From Chloroflexota bacterium (GTDB lineage Bacteria; Chloroflexota; Limnocylindria; Limnocylindrales; CSP1-4), in assembly GCA_016200675.1 (NCBI GenBank), contig JACQEH010000029.1:1-19980 (forward strand): a DNA stretch of 19,980 nucleotides, read 5' to 3'. Below the pieces are notes generated by a model. The model had not been told where the DNA came from and did no database searches. It worked only from the letters and a program-made list of their open reading frames with translations. Below are positions 1 to 6,649 of this stretch, piece after piece. The translations under genes were made by a program, and so were the position numbers. Each line of letters starts with the position of its first letter. The stretch's first letter is position 1.

Positions 1-2
1 CG

Positions 3-716
3 ACCGCCGCGGCGGTCGCCATCGCGGGCCTCGGAGGCCCGCCCGAGCTCGTGGCCGGCGTCGCGGCCGCCGGGTTCGCCCTCGCCCAGACGCTGTGGTC
101 CATCGCGAACCGCCTTCAGTCCCCCGCCCCGGCCGGACCCGGCTCCGGCCCCGTCGGGGCGAGGGAGCGGCTTGCCCGCCAGCGCCGATCCGTCGGAGGG
201 CTCGTGGTCCACGCTGGCGTCGCGCTGATGGCGCTGGCGATCGTCGCCACGGGCGTTGGTCGCCGCGAGCTCGTGGCCACGCTCGCCCCTGGCGACTCCG
301 CCGTCCTTGGCTCGTACCGGGTCACGTTCACGGCGCTCCGTGAAGCAACCCGTCCGGATCGAACGGTTGTCATCGCCGAGGCGAGCGCGACGGGGCCGGG
401 CGGTTCGCTCGCCCTGGACCCCAGCCTCAGCGCCTTTGCCACCTCGACCCAGGCCATCGCCACGCCGTCGATCTCGTCGAGCATCCTGGGCGATCTGTAC
501 GTCACCCTGATGGACGTCGACCGGAGCGCGGGCACGGCGACCCTCCGGATCGGGCTGCATCCGTTCATGTCGTGGCTGTGGTTCGGCGGCGGGATCGCGG
601 CGCTCGGCGGAGTGGTGGCCGCCTGGCCGGCCCGGCGTCGGCCGATCCGAGGCCGGGCCCCGCTGGCCGCGGCGGCGGCGCCGCCCGCGATCGCGGGCCT
701 GGGCGCCGACGAGTAG
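3..716 (+). CDS. ccmF: CcmF, cytochrome c heme lyase subunit (C-terminal part, cut by window start)
   Basis: The frame is open from the first bases of the window with no stop, so this is the 3' end of a longer gene; about 237 residues are visible. CcmF is the large membrane component of the System I heme ligation complex and acts on the outer face of the cytoplasmic membrane. The visible part matches the CcmF C-terminus: a membrane segment beginning GGLVVHAGVALMALAI, an extracytoplasmic domain with LAPGDSAVLGSYRVTF, the family-typical stretch ending GDLYVTLMD, and a last helix HPFMSWLWFGGGIAALGG followed by a basic tail. The conserved heme-handling WWD region would lie upstream and cannot be checked. 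The stop is 2 nt before the CcmG start, so the genes are coupled. A GTG at 51 could be called as a start but would cut the domain. The assignment to CcmF rather than CcsA/ResC rests on the C-terminal pattern. Confidence 0.88.
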   Translation, partial: TAAAVAIAGLGGPPELVAGVAAAGFALAQTLWSIANRLQSPAPAGPGSGPVGARERLARQRRSVGGLVVHAGVALMALAIVATGVGRRELVATLAPGDSAVLGSYRVTFTALREATRPDRTVVIAEASATGPGGSLALDPSLSAFATSTQAIATPSISSSILGDLYVTLMDVDRSAGTATLRIGLHPFMSWLWFGGGIAALGGVVAAWPARRRPIRGRAPLAAAAAPPAIAGLGADE

Positions 717-718
717 CC

Positions 719-1282
719 ATGGGCACCCAGGTCGTCGGTCGGGCCATGCCCCTGGCGGGCCATCGGCGTCTCGCGCTGCTGCTCGGCACGATGGCTGGCG
801 CCGCGATCTTCCTGGTGGCGCTCGGGGTCGGGTTCACCCGTGATCCGACGCTCGTCAGCTCCCCCCTGGTCGGCCGGCCCGCCCCTGCCTTCACCCTCGT
901 CACGCTGACTGGGGAGACGATGGATCTTTCTCGCCTCAGGGGCCGCCCGGTCGTCCTCAACTTCTGGGCCTCGTGGTGCCTTCCCTGCCGGGACGAGGCA
1001 CCGCTCCTGGTCGCCGCCGACACGGGCTACCGGAGTCAGGGGCTCCAGGTCGTGGGCGTCATCTACCAGGACAGCGCCGCGAACGCTCGCGCGTTCATGG
1101 CCCGGTACGGCCAGACCTACCCCGGCCTGCTCGACCCGGACGGACGGACGGCGCTGAACTACGGCGTGTTCGGCATCCCGGAGACGTTCTTCATCGACCG
1201 TGACGGGATCATCGTTACGAAGAAGACGGGCCAGCTCGACGCAGCCAGCCTCCGGACCGGCATCGAGGCCATCCTGAAGTGA
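719..1282 (+). CDS. ccmG: CcmG/DsbE-type thiol:disulfide interchange protein
   Basis: The product is a 187-residue membrane-anchored thioredoxin of the TlpA/DsbE family. These proteins reduce apocytochrome c or CcmH cysteines before heme attachment. A single N-terminal anchor lies at about residues 18-38. The redox domain starts at VGRPAPAFTL, the active site is WCLPC with Cys87 and Cys90, and the cis-proline is Pro154 in GIPETFFID. That last stretch is the usual CcmG signature. The ATG at 719 is chosen because it lies 2 nt after the ccmF stop and gives a normal anchor; a longer frame upstream overlaps ccmF and is arginine-rich nonsense. The stop overlaps the next start as GTGA. The electron donor is probably the CcdA encoded two genes downstream. 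Confidence 0.93.
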   Translation: MGTQVVGRAMPLAGHRRLALLLGTMAGAAIFLVALGVGFTRDPTLVSSPLVGRPAPAFTLVTLTGETMDLSRLRGRPVVLNFWASWCLPCRDEAPLLVAADTGYRSQGLQVVGVIYQDSAANARAFMARYGQTYPGLLDPDGRTALNYGVFGIPETFFIDRDGIIVTKKTGQLDAASLRTGIEAILK

Positions 1283-2274
1283 CACGACGTCGGCCGCTGA
1301 GACGATCGGACGTTCTGCTGCTGCTCGTGCCCGTCCTCATCGGAGCGGCCTTCGCCTGGAGCGCCCTCTCGTCGCGCCCGGTGTCGCTCGACGACCGCGT
1401 GCGCCGGCTCGAGTCAGAGATCCGCTGCCCGGTCTGTCAGGGCCTCTCGATCGCCGACTCGCCTGCCCTCACCGCGCAGCAGATGCGGGCGGTCGTCATC
1501 GATCAACTCGCCGCCGGAGCATCGGACGACGCCGTCCGAGCCTACTTCGTCGAGCGGTACGGGCGCTGGATCCTGCTCGTGCCGGCCGCGAGCGGACCTG
1601 GGGCCGCCCTGTGGCTCGCGCCCGCGCTCTTCGTCGTCGCCGGCGCGGGTCTCGTCGGCTTCCGGGCCCGAGCCCGGCGGCGGACGGCCGATGTGGGCCT
1701 ACGGTCATCCCCGGACGGCCAGTTCGGCCGCCTCGGCTCGGCCCTCATCGCTGTTGCGATCCTTGGCGCGATTGCCGCACCGATCGCGGTCGCGGTCGGG
1801 CCACGCCTGGCCGGCCAGCAGATCAGTGGCACGGTCGGCGGGGTGCAGGCAAACCCGTCGATTGAGCTGCTCGAGGCGGCTCGGCGGGCGAATCCGAACG
1901 ATTCCGCCACGCTGGTGGCCCTCGGTGATGCCTATCTCGCCGCGAATCGGGGCGACGCCGCGATCGATGCCTACGAGCAGGCGCTTCGGGCCGACCCGAA
2001 CAACGTGCCGGCGCTCCTTCAGGTCGGAGTCATCCTGTTATCCGCAGGGAGGCCGGCAGACGCTGGACCCCTGTTCGACCGGGTGCTCGCCCAGAACCCC
2101 GACCAGCCCGACGCCCTCGTCTACCGCGGCCTGGCGCGCTTCCAGCTCGAGGGTCGGCTGACAGAGGCGGCCCGCGAGGACGTGGTCCGGTTCCTCGCCG
2201 TTGCGCCGTCGGACCCGCGTCGAGCGATGGTCGAGCAGCTCCTCGCGGGCGCGGCGCCGTCCCCTTCGCCATGA
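1279..2274 (+). CDS. ccmH: CcmH/CycL-type thiol-redox protein fused to a CcmI-like TPR domain
   Basis: The product has 331 residues. It begins with a membrane segment (about 12-30). The CcmH domain follows, with motif RCPVCQ (Cys50, Cys53) and the characteristic run through SIADSPALTAQQMR to YGRWILL. A second helix (about 105-128) and a third (about 152-174) come next. The C-terminal half (about 195-310) contains tetratricopeptide repeats, for example ATLVALGDAYLAANRGDAAI and the following NNVPALLQVGVILL. In System I, CcmH keeps the apocytochrome CXXCH thiols reduced, and the TPR part (CcmI/NrfG) holds the apocytochrome C-terminus. Here both are on one chain, as in some bacteria with a CcmH/CycH fusion. 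GTG start at 1279 overlaps the ccmG stop by 4 nt, and its own stop overlaps ccdA by ATGA, indicating translational coupling. Confidence 0.92.
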   Translation: MTRRRPLRRSDVLLLLVPVLIGAAFAWSALSSRPVSLDDRVRRLESEIRCPVCQGLSIADSPALTAQQMRAVVIDQLAAGASDDAVRAYFVERYGRWILLVPAASGPGAALWLAPALFVVAGAGLVGFRARARRRTADVGLRSSPDGQFGRLGSALIAVAILGAIAAPIAVAVGPRLAGQQISGTVGGVQANPSIELLEAARRANPNDSATLVALGDAYLAANRGDAAIDAYEQALRADPNNVPALLQVGVILLSAGRPADAGPLFDRVLAQNPDQPDALVYRGLARFQLEGRLTEAAREDVVRFLAVAPSDPRRAMVEQLLAGAAPSPSP

Positions 2275-2966
2275 CGCTCGCCGTCGCCTTCCTGGCCGGG
2301 CTCGTTTCATGCGTCTCGCCGTGCGTTCTGCCCGTCATCCCGGTGTTCGCGGGCTACGTCGCAGGCGGCGCTCCGCCGTGGGCGGTCGCGAGCGGCGCGC
2401 AAGCCGCCGGCCTGGCGGGCACAGCGACGTGGCGCGCGATCGGCTTTCTGGTCGGATTCCTTGGTGTCTTCGTCCTCCTGTGGGCGTCCCTCGGACTCGT
2501 CGGGTTCGCCCTGCTCCAGGCGGTCCCGGTCCTGCGCCAGGTCAGCGGCACGCTGATCATCGCCATGGGGCTGCTGATGATCGCCGGGCGCCACCCGATG
2601 CTCGGGCTCGCACGCTGGATCCACCCGGCGCGCACGGGCGCGCCGGTGCTCCTGGGCGCGGGCGTGGCCGTGGGCTGGACGCCATGCATCGGCCCGACGC
2701 TCGGGGCGATCCTGACCATGGCCGCCTCCGCCCCGTCTGCCGCCGTCGGCACCCTCCTCCTCCTGGCCTACGCGCTGGGGCTTGCGGTGCCCTTCCTGCT
2801 CGTACTCCTCGCGTACCGTCGGTTCGATCGTCTGGTGCGCTGGCTGGCCGCGCACCGCAGGGCGGTCGATGTGGTGACTGGCGGCCTCGTGACGGTCGTC
2901 GGCCTGCTCGTCTTCACCGGCGCCTTCGCTCGGCTGGCCGGGTTGTTCAATTTCGGGATCGTCTGA
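2271..2966 (+). CDS. ccdA: CcdA-type cytochrome c biogenesis / thiol electron-transfer membrane protein
   Basis: The product is a 231-residue, six-helix DsbD-transmembrane-family protein that carries electrons from cytoplasmic thioredoxin across the membrane to extracytoplasmic thioredoxins. The first helix carries SCVSPCVLPVIPVFAGYV with Cys14 and Cys18, and the fourth carries GWTPCIGPTLGAIL with Cys139; Cys18 and Cys139 are the expected redox pair. The length is normal for CcdA and there is no DsbD alpha or gamma domain. The ATG at 2271 overlaps the previous stop (ATGA). Its likely clients are the two thioredoxins encoded at 719 and 3045. CcdA is usual with System II and is also used in System I in bacteria lacking full-length DsbD, so by itself it does not decide the type of system. 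Confidence 0.93.
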   Translation: MTLAVAFLAGLVSCVSPCVLPVIPVFAGYVAGGAPPWAVASGAQAAGLAGTATWRAIGFLVGFLGVFVLLWASLGLVGFALLQAVPVLRQVSGTLIIAMGLLMIAGRHPMLGLARWIHPARTGAPVLLGAGVAVGWTPCIGPTLGAILTMAASAPSAAVGTLLLLAYALGLAVPFLLVLLAYRRFDRLVRWLAAHRRAVDVVTGGLVTVVGLLVFTGAFARLAGLFNFGIV

Positions 2967-2972
2967 GCGACG

Positions 2973-2989
2973 AGGGCGCGGCTCGCCCT
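2973..2989 (+). other. short GC hairpin after ccdA
   Basis: AGGGCG and CGCCCT form a perfect 6-bp stem around a 5-nt loop, starting 7 nt after the ccdA stop. No T-tract follows, so it is not a typical intrinsic terminator. It may be an RNA-processing or attenuating element between the tightly coupled ccm genes and resA. Hairpins this size are frequent by chance in DNA this GC-rich. Confidence 0.25.
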
Positions 2990-3044
2990 GGTCACCCCAC
3001 TCATGTAGCGTACGAGAGAGAACGCCTTCCACTTCGAGAATCGC

Positions 3045-3719
3045 ATGACCGACGCCACCCCCGGCCTCCTCCCGGACAGCTCACCGACTCCATCGGATCC
3101 GCGGCTCGTCCGCGCCTCGCGCATCCGCCGCATCGTGATCGTCAACAGCGCATTCGTCGTAATCGCGCTCGGGCTGTTCCTCGCGACTCGACCGCTCGGC
3201 GGCGGCGCAGCGCGGCCGACTGTCGATCCTGCTGCGAGCTTCTACGTTCTGGGCAGCGAGCTGGGCGGCCTCGATGTCGGCAAGCCGGCACCCGACTTCG
3301 TGGGACGGCCAAGCGGCCAGAGCGTCCGCCTCACCGACCTCGATGGGCAGCCGGTTGTGCTCGCCGAACTGCGCGGTCGCCCGGTCTGGGTCGTCTTCTG
3401 GGCGACCTGGTGCCCGCCCTGCCAGCGAGAGACGCCCGACCTCCGCGCAACGTACGAGGCCCACAAGCAGGACGGCCTGGTCCTCGTCGCCATCGACATC
3501 CAGGAACCAGCCGACGTCGTCGAGCAGTACGTGCGGAAGTTCGGATTGACGTACCGCATCGGACTGGACGAGACCGGCGCGATCAGCGAGGCGTACGGCG
3601 TCTTCGGGCTCCCGACCCATTACTTCATCGACCGCCAGGGCGTGATCAGAGACCGGAACTTCGGGCCACTCACCCGGGCGCAGATGGAACAGCGGGTCGC
3701 CGCCCTCCTGGGCCGCTGA
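3045..3719 (+). CDS. resA: ResA-like membrane-anchored thioredoxin (TlpA/ResA family)
   Basis: The product has 224 residues: a cytoplasmic N-terminus of about 28 residues, one membrane anchor (about 29-48) and an extracytoplasmic thioredoxin domain. The active site is WCPPC (Cys123, Cys126) in the context VFWATWCPPCQRETPDL; the cis-proline is Pro190 in GVFGLPTHYFIDR. In System II, ResA reduces the apocytochrome CXXCH cysteines using electrons from CcdA. It is a second thioredoxin in the operon beside CcmG, with a different active-site dipeptide (PP against LP), so the two may serve different steps or substrates. A 78-nt gap separates it from ccdA, the largest gap so far in the operon, and it may have its own promoter. 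No strong ribosome site is visible. CcmG or a general TlpA-type reductase are alternative names. Confidence 0.85.
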   Translation: MTDATPGLLPDSSPTPSDPRLVRASRIRRIVIVNSAFVVIALGLFLATRPLGGGAARPTVDPAASFYVLGSELGGLDVGKPAPDFVGRPSGQSVRLTDLDGQPVVLAELRGRPVWVVFWATWCPPCQRETPDLRATYEAHKQDGLVLVAIDIQEPADVVEQYVRKFGLTYRIGLDETGAISEAYGVFGLPTHYFIDRQGVIRDRNFGPLTRAQMEQRVAALLGR

Positions 3720-3723
3720 CCTG

Positions 3724-3873
3724 ATGGCCAGCCTGTCCGGCGACGTCCCGGTCGTGGCCCGGTCGGTGATCCTCGCGGTCCGTCGCCCGCTGGGGTGCCT
3801 CGCACGAACATTCGACGGGCGCGCCGGGATCTTCGCACCCGGCGGGGCGCGGCTTTCGGGCGTGAGACCATGA
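3724..3873 (+). CDS. possible 49-aa ORF between resA and resB
   Basis: An ATG 4 nt after the resA stop opens a 49-codon frame. Its stop overlaps the proposed resB start as ATGA, the same junction type seen elsewhere in this operon. The product begins MASLSGDVPVVARSVILAV and ends GGARLSGVRP; it has no clear membrane helix, no Cys pair and no family I recognise. The position argues for a real coupled gene. The arginine/alanine/glycine-rich composition and lack of a ribosome site argue against it. The same stretch holds an inverted repeat, CGCCGGG at 3822-3828 with its complement at 3838-3844, so it could instead be a 150-nt untranslated spacer. Confidence 0.3.
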   Translation: MASLSGDVPVVARSVILAVRRPLGCLARTFDGRAGIFAPGGARLSGVRP

Positions 3874-5345
3874 CGATCGAGAGCGTGGGGGTCGGCCGAC
3901 CCGCAGTTCGGCGGCGCGGCCGCGACGAGCGGGTGGTCCTTCGCGCCTGGTACGCGTTCGCCTCGGCCCGCACGGCGAACGTCCTCCTTGGACTGGTCAT
4001 CGTCGCCGGCATCCTCTCGATTCTGATCGGGCAATTCGGGACGTCGACCCTGGCCGATCCCAACCTCTACGCGGCGGCCGTCCAGCGAGCGGCCGACCGC
4101 TACGGTCAGCCGCTCGCTTCGATCTTCGTGCGCCTCGACCTGTATCGGATCTTCACGTCCTGGTGGTTCACCCTGCTCGTCGGCCTGTTCTCGGCGAGCC
4201 TCCTTGGCAACACGCTGGGGCGGCTGCCACGCGTCATCCGCGACATCCGGACGCCGCCGGTCCGGCGCGCTCGGGCCTTCTTTCGCTCCTCAGTGCCGGC
4301 GCGGACCGGTCCGCTCGAGGGCCTGGACGGTCGGGCGCTGCCGGAGCTGCTCCAGCGGTCGGGCTACCGCGTTCGCACCGAGCGAGCCGGCGACGTGACC
4401 CACCTGCTCGCGGAGCGCCACCGCCTGTCGCCGCTCGCTTCGCTCGTCAGCCACGCAGCGCTCGCCCTCTTCGTGCTCGGCATGGGCATCGTGACGCCGC
4501 GCTTCGGTTACGAGACCGCGCTGAAGGTCCCGATCGGCGAGGGCCGCCCGACGGGCTTCCCGACGGATCCGCAGACGGTCCTCGTACGGAACGAGGCGTT
4601 CCTTGCAACCTTCGATCCAGCGGGGAGGCCGCTCGAGTTCCGGACCACCCTGAGCATCTACCGACAGGGCCGCCAGATCGCACGCAAGGAGATCACCGTC
4701 AATGACCCGCTCTCGGTGGACGGCTGGGCATTCCACGAGAATTTCTTCGGACCGGCCGTGGACCTGGACGTCCGCGACTCCCAAGGCCAGATCCTCTACT
4801 CGGGCGCGGTCCTGCTGGATGGTCAGCTCGGCGGCAAGCCGGAGGGTCGCCTGGCCGTGCCCGGCTCGGACACCTCGCTCGAGCTGCTCCTCGCGAAGGG
4901 CGCGGGCGGGGTGGCTCAGCTCACCGTCATCGGCGTCCGCCCGCCGGTCATCGCCAGCGATCCTCCCGAGATCGTGTTCGGCGCCGTCCTCGGAACGGGC
5001 GGCGGATACCGGGTTCCCGACGGCACGATCGGGATCGAATTCACCCGCCCGAGCAGCTACATCGGGGTGATCGCCAAGCGGGATCCGGGCCAGGGCATGA
5101 TCTGGCTTGGTGCCGTCCTGCTTGTCGCCGGTGTGACCATCAGCCTCCTCGCCCCGCGACGACGGGTGTGGGCCCGCTTCGACGCGACCACGGTGCGGCT
5201 GGCGGTCGTCGGTGGAGATCCATTCGCCGAAGAGGAATGCGCACGAGTGGTCGGATCGTTGCCCGGCCGATCGGAGGCCGCTTCGCCGGCCCGGACTGCA
5301 TCCCTCGGCCCGGCCGATGGACCTGCCCGACCGGCGGGCGGGTAG
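3870..5345 (+). CDS. resB: ResB-family cytochrome c biogenesis membrane protein
   Basis: The product has 491 residues from the ATG at 3870. Membrane segments are at about 36-54, 97-113 and in SHAALALFVLGMGIV, followed by a large extracytoplasmic domain with the ResB-typical stretch DPLSVDGWAFHENFFGP, and a last helix GMIWLGAVLLVAGVTISLLA. In System II, ResB partners a CcsA/ResC heme-handling protein to export heme and join it to reduced apocytochrome. The helix with Ser-His at its start (SHAAL) carries a candidate heme-ligand histidine. A GTG at 3795 in frame would add 25 basic residues; the ATG was preferred because it gives a sensible N-terminus and the ATGA overlap. No ResC/CcsA is visible here; the CcmF at the left edge, from the same heme-handling superfamily, may be its partner. 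The last about 50 residues are a low-complexity cytoplasmic tail. Confidence 0.87.
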   Translation: MTIESVGVGRPAVRRRGRDERVVLRAWYAFASARTANVLLGLVIVAGILSILIGQFGTSTLADPNLYAAAVQRAADRYGQPLASIFVRLDLYRIFTSWWFTLLVGLFSASLLGNTLGRLPRVIRDIRTPPVRRARAFFRSSVPARTGPLEGLDGRALPELLQRSGYRVRTERAGDVTHLLAERHRLSPLASLVSHAALALFVLGMGIVTPRFGYETALKVPIGEGRPTGFPTDPQTVLVRNEAFLATFDPAGRPLEFRTTLSIYRQGRQIARKEITVNDPLSVDGWAFHENFFGPAVDLDVRDSQGQILYSGAVLLDGQLGGKPEGRLAVPGSDTSLELLLAKGAGGVAQLTVIGVRPPVIASDPPEIVFGAVLGTGGGYRVPDGTIGIEFTRPSSYIGVIAKRDPGQGMIWLGAVLLVAGVTISLLAPRRRVWARFDATTVRLAVVGGDPFAEEECARVVGSLPGRSEAASPARTASLGPADGPARPAGG

Positions 5346-5350
5346 GCGTC

Positions 5351-6100
5351 ATGCCGCTCGTCGCCCTCCTGCCATTCTTCTCGACGCTCGCTGGCGGCAT
5401 CGCCGCCCTGCGACTCCGACACCGCCTGCATGCCTTCATGGCCCTTGCCGCGGGTGTCGTCGTGGCGACCGCCGTGGTCGACCTGCTGCCCGAGGCCCAC
5501 GAGCTCGTCGGCCCCGACTCCGCGCTCCAGGTGGGGGCTGGCGCGCTCATCGGGTTCATCGCGTTCAGCCTGATCGAGGCGTTCATCCATCAGACCAGCT
5601 TCGAGCACGCCAATCACGGGAGCCGACCGGCCGAGATCCCGGCGCCCGCAACCACCCGGACGTTCCTGGCCCTCCTGCCGCCACTGAGCCTGATCCTCCA
5701 CAGCACCCTCGACGGGCTCGCGATCGGCTTCGGGTTCCAGGCCGGCTCCGCCGTCGGCCTGGTCGTCCTGCTGGCCGTCCTCGCTCACGATTTCGCCGAC
5801 GGGATGAACGTCGTGACCCTCGCCATCGAGGCGGCGCGCGGCGAGCGGCTCGCTGTCGGCCTCCTCATCCTCGACGCGCTCGCTCCGCCGGCCGGAGCAG
5901 CCCTGAGCCTGCTCGTCTCGATCTCGCCTGCGGCGCTCGGGCTGCTCTTGGCCTGGTTCGCGGGCGTGTTCCTGGCGGTGGGTGCCGGCCACCTCTTGCC
6001 CGAGGCACAGCACCGCGACCCACGACGGGGACCTGCCCTGGTCGCGCTCTCCGGCGTCGGGGCCGCCATCGTCGTCCTCGTGCGCGCGATCGCCGGGTAG
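5351..6100 (+). CDS. ZIP-family divalent metal transporter
   Basis: The product has 249 residues with about eight hydrophobic segments, the usual ZIP architecture. The metal path is visible in the fourth and fifth helices: HSTLDGLAIGFG (His117, Asp121) and HDFADGMNVV (His146, Asp147, Asp150). A short variable loop with His residues (HQTSFEHANHG, about 80-90) sits between helices 3 and 4 and could bind metal. ZIP proteins normally move Zn, Fe or Mn into the cytoplasm; the substrate cannot be told from sequence. The ATG at 5351 lies 5 nt after the resB stop and begins directly with the first helix; a longer upstream frame would overlap resB and is composed of shadow residues. It appears to be the last gene of the plus-strand operon, so it may supply iron for heme or zinc for the neighbouring metal systems. 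Confidence 0.85.
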   Translation: MPLVALLPFFSTLAGGIAALRLRHRLHAFMALAAGVVVATAVVDLLPEAHELVGPDSALQVGAGALIGFIAFSLIEAFIHQTSFEHANHGSRPAEIPAPATTRTFLALLPPLSLILHSTLDGLAIGFGFQAGSAVGLVVLLAVLAHDFADGMNVVTLAIEAARGERLAVGLLILDALAPPAGAALSLLVSISPAALGLLLAWFAGVFLAVGAGHLLPEAQHRDPRRGPALVALSGVGAAIVVLVRAIAG

Positions 6101-6200
6101 GAGCGACGGTCGATTCCTCAGGCGCCCAGCGGCCCGCTCCGGCCGAGCCCGTCGGTCGCGAGGTCCGCCGCCCTGCGCGTCGGACACGAAGCCATCCCGA

Positions 6201-6596
6201 TCACTGATTAGCCTCGGCGACCTCGCAGATCCCCGGGTCGACCGGGGGTCGGGCTGCTGCGGCACGCTCCGCATCGAGCTGCGCCTTCACGTCCGGAAAT
6301 GCGTCGTTGAGACAGCAGGAGCAGTTCTCGTACCAGCGCCGCATCCCCTCGTCGATGACCGGCGCGAGCGTCAGCGTTTGGCCCGTCGCCGGTCCGCCGC
6401 CGGACATCGGAACGCCTTCCGCTGTCAGGGCGGCATAGCCGCCAGGGTCCGCGGCGAAGGCCTGCCTGCAACCGCTCCCGCAGAACGCGTACGTCCGGCC
6501 GTCGAGCTCAATCGTGAGGCCGTTCGTCTCCGCGGCGGTGACGTCGACGGTCATGCCGCAGACGGGGTCGATGACGCTGGCCGGCTTCATGGACAT
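6201..6596 (-). CDS. YHS-domain protein with a C-terminal Cys cluster
   Basis: The product has 131 residues. The N-terminal YHS domain reads DPVCGMTVDV (Cys13), then FCGSGCRQAF (Cys39, Cys43) and DPGGYAAL. YHS domains bind copper or other soft metals and often accompany copper ATPases. A second segment of about 60 residues contains RRWYENCSCCLNDAFPDV with Cys92, Cys94 and Cys95, and a lone Cys124 near the end. I do not recognise that segment; it looks like a small separate metal site. A strong ribosome site, GGAGG, lies 8 nt before the ATG at 6596 and supports this start over the Met at codon 3. The gene is 53 nt downstream of copA and is probably its last operon partner. It is convergent with the ZIP gene, from which 100 nt without a clear terminator separate it. 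Confidence 0.85.
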   Translation of the reverse strand: MSMKPASVIDPVCGMTVDVTAAETNGLTIELDGRTYAFCGSGCRQAFAADPGGYAALTAEGVPMSGGGPATGQTLTLAPVIDEGMRRWYENCSCCLNDAFPDVKAQLDAERAAAARPPVDPGICEVAEANQ

Positions 6597-6649
6597 GCAA
6601 ACCCTCCGAACATCGTGCCCTGGACAGGCGAGTGGGTGGTCGGCGCCGA

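Noticed and set aside
116..1285. 389-codon minus-strand frame opposite ccmF/ccmG
   Set aside because: It is the antisense shadow of two well-supported genes, with Arg/Ala/Pro-rich composition and no domain.
2201..3724. 507-codon plus-strand frame over ccdA and resA
   Set aside because: It is an off-frame reading of CcdA and ResA, very Arg-rich; the in-frame products carry clear motifs.
3822..3844. 7-bp GC stem upstream of resB as a terminator
   Set aside because: It has no T-tract and lies inside an operon; stems like this are common at this GC content.
6163..6185. GTCCG...CGGAC stem between ZIP and YHS genes as a bidirectional terminator
   Set aside because: It is a five-pair stem with a 13-nt loop and no T-tract.
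5057..6274. 405-codon minus-strand frame under the ZIP gene
   Set aside because: It is rich in Glu/Asp/Arg/Gly, typical of a complement frame in GC-rich DNA; ZIP motifs are on the other strand.
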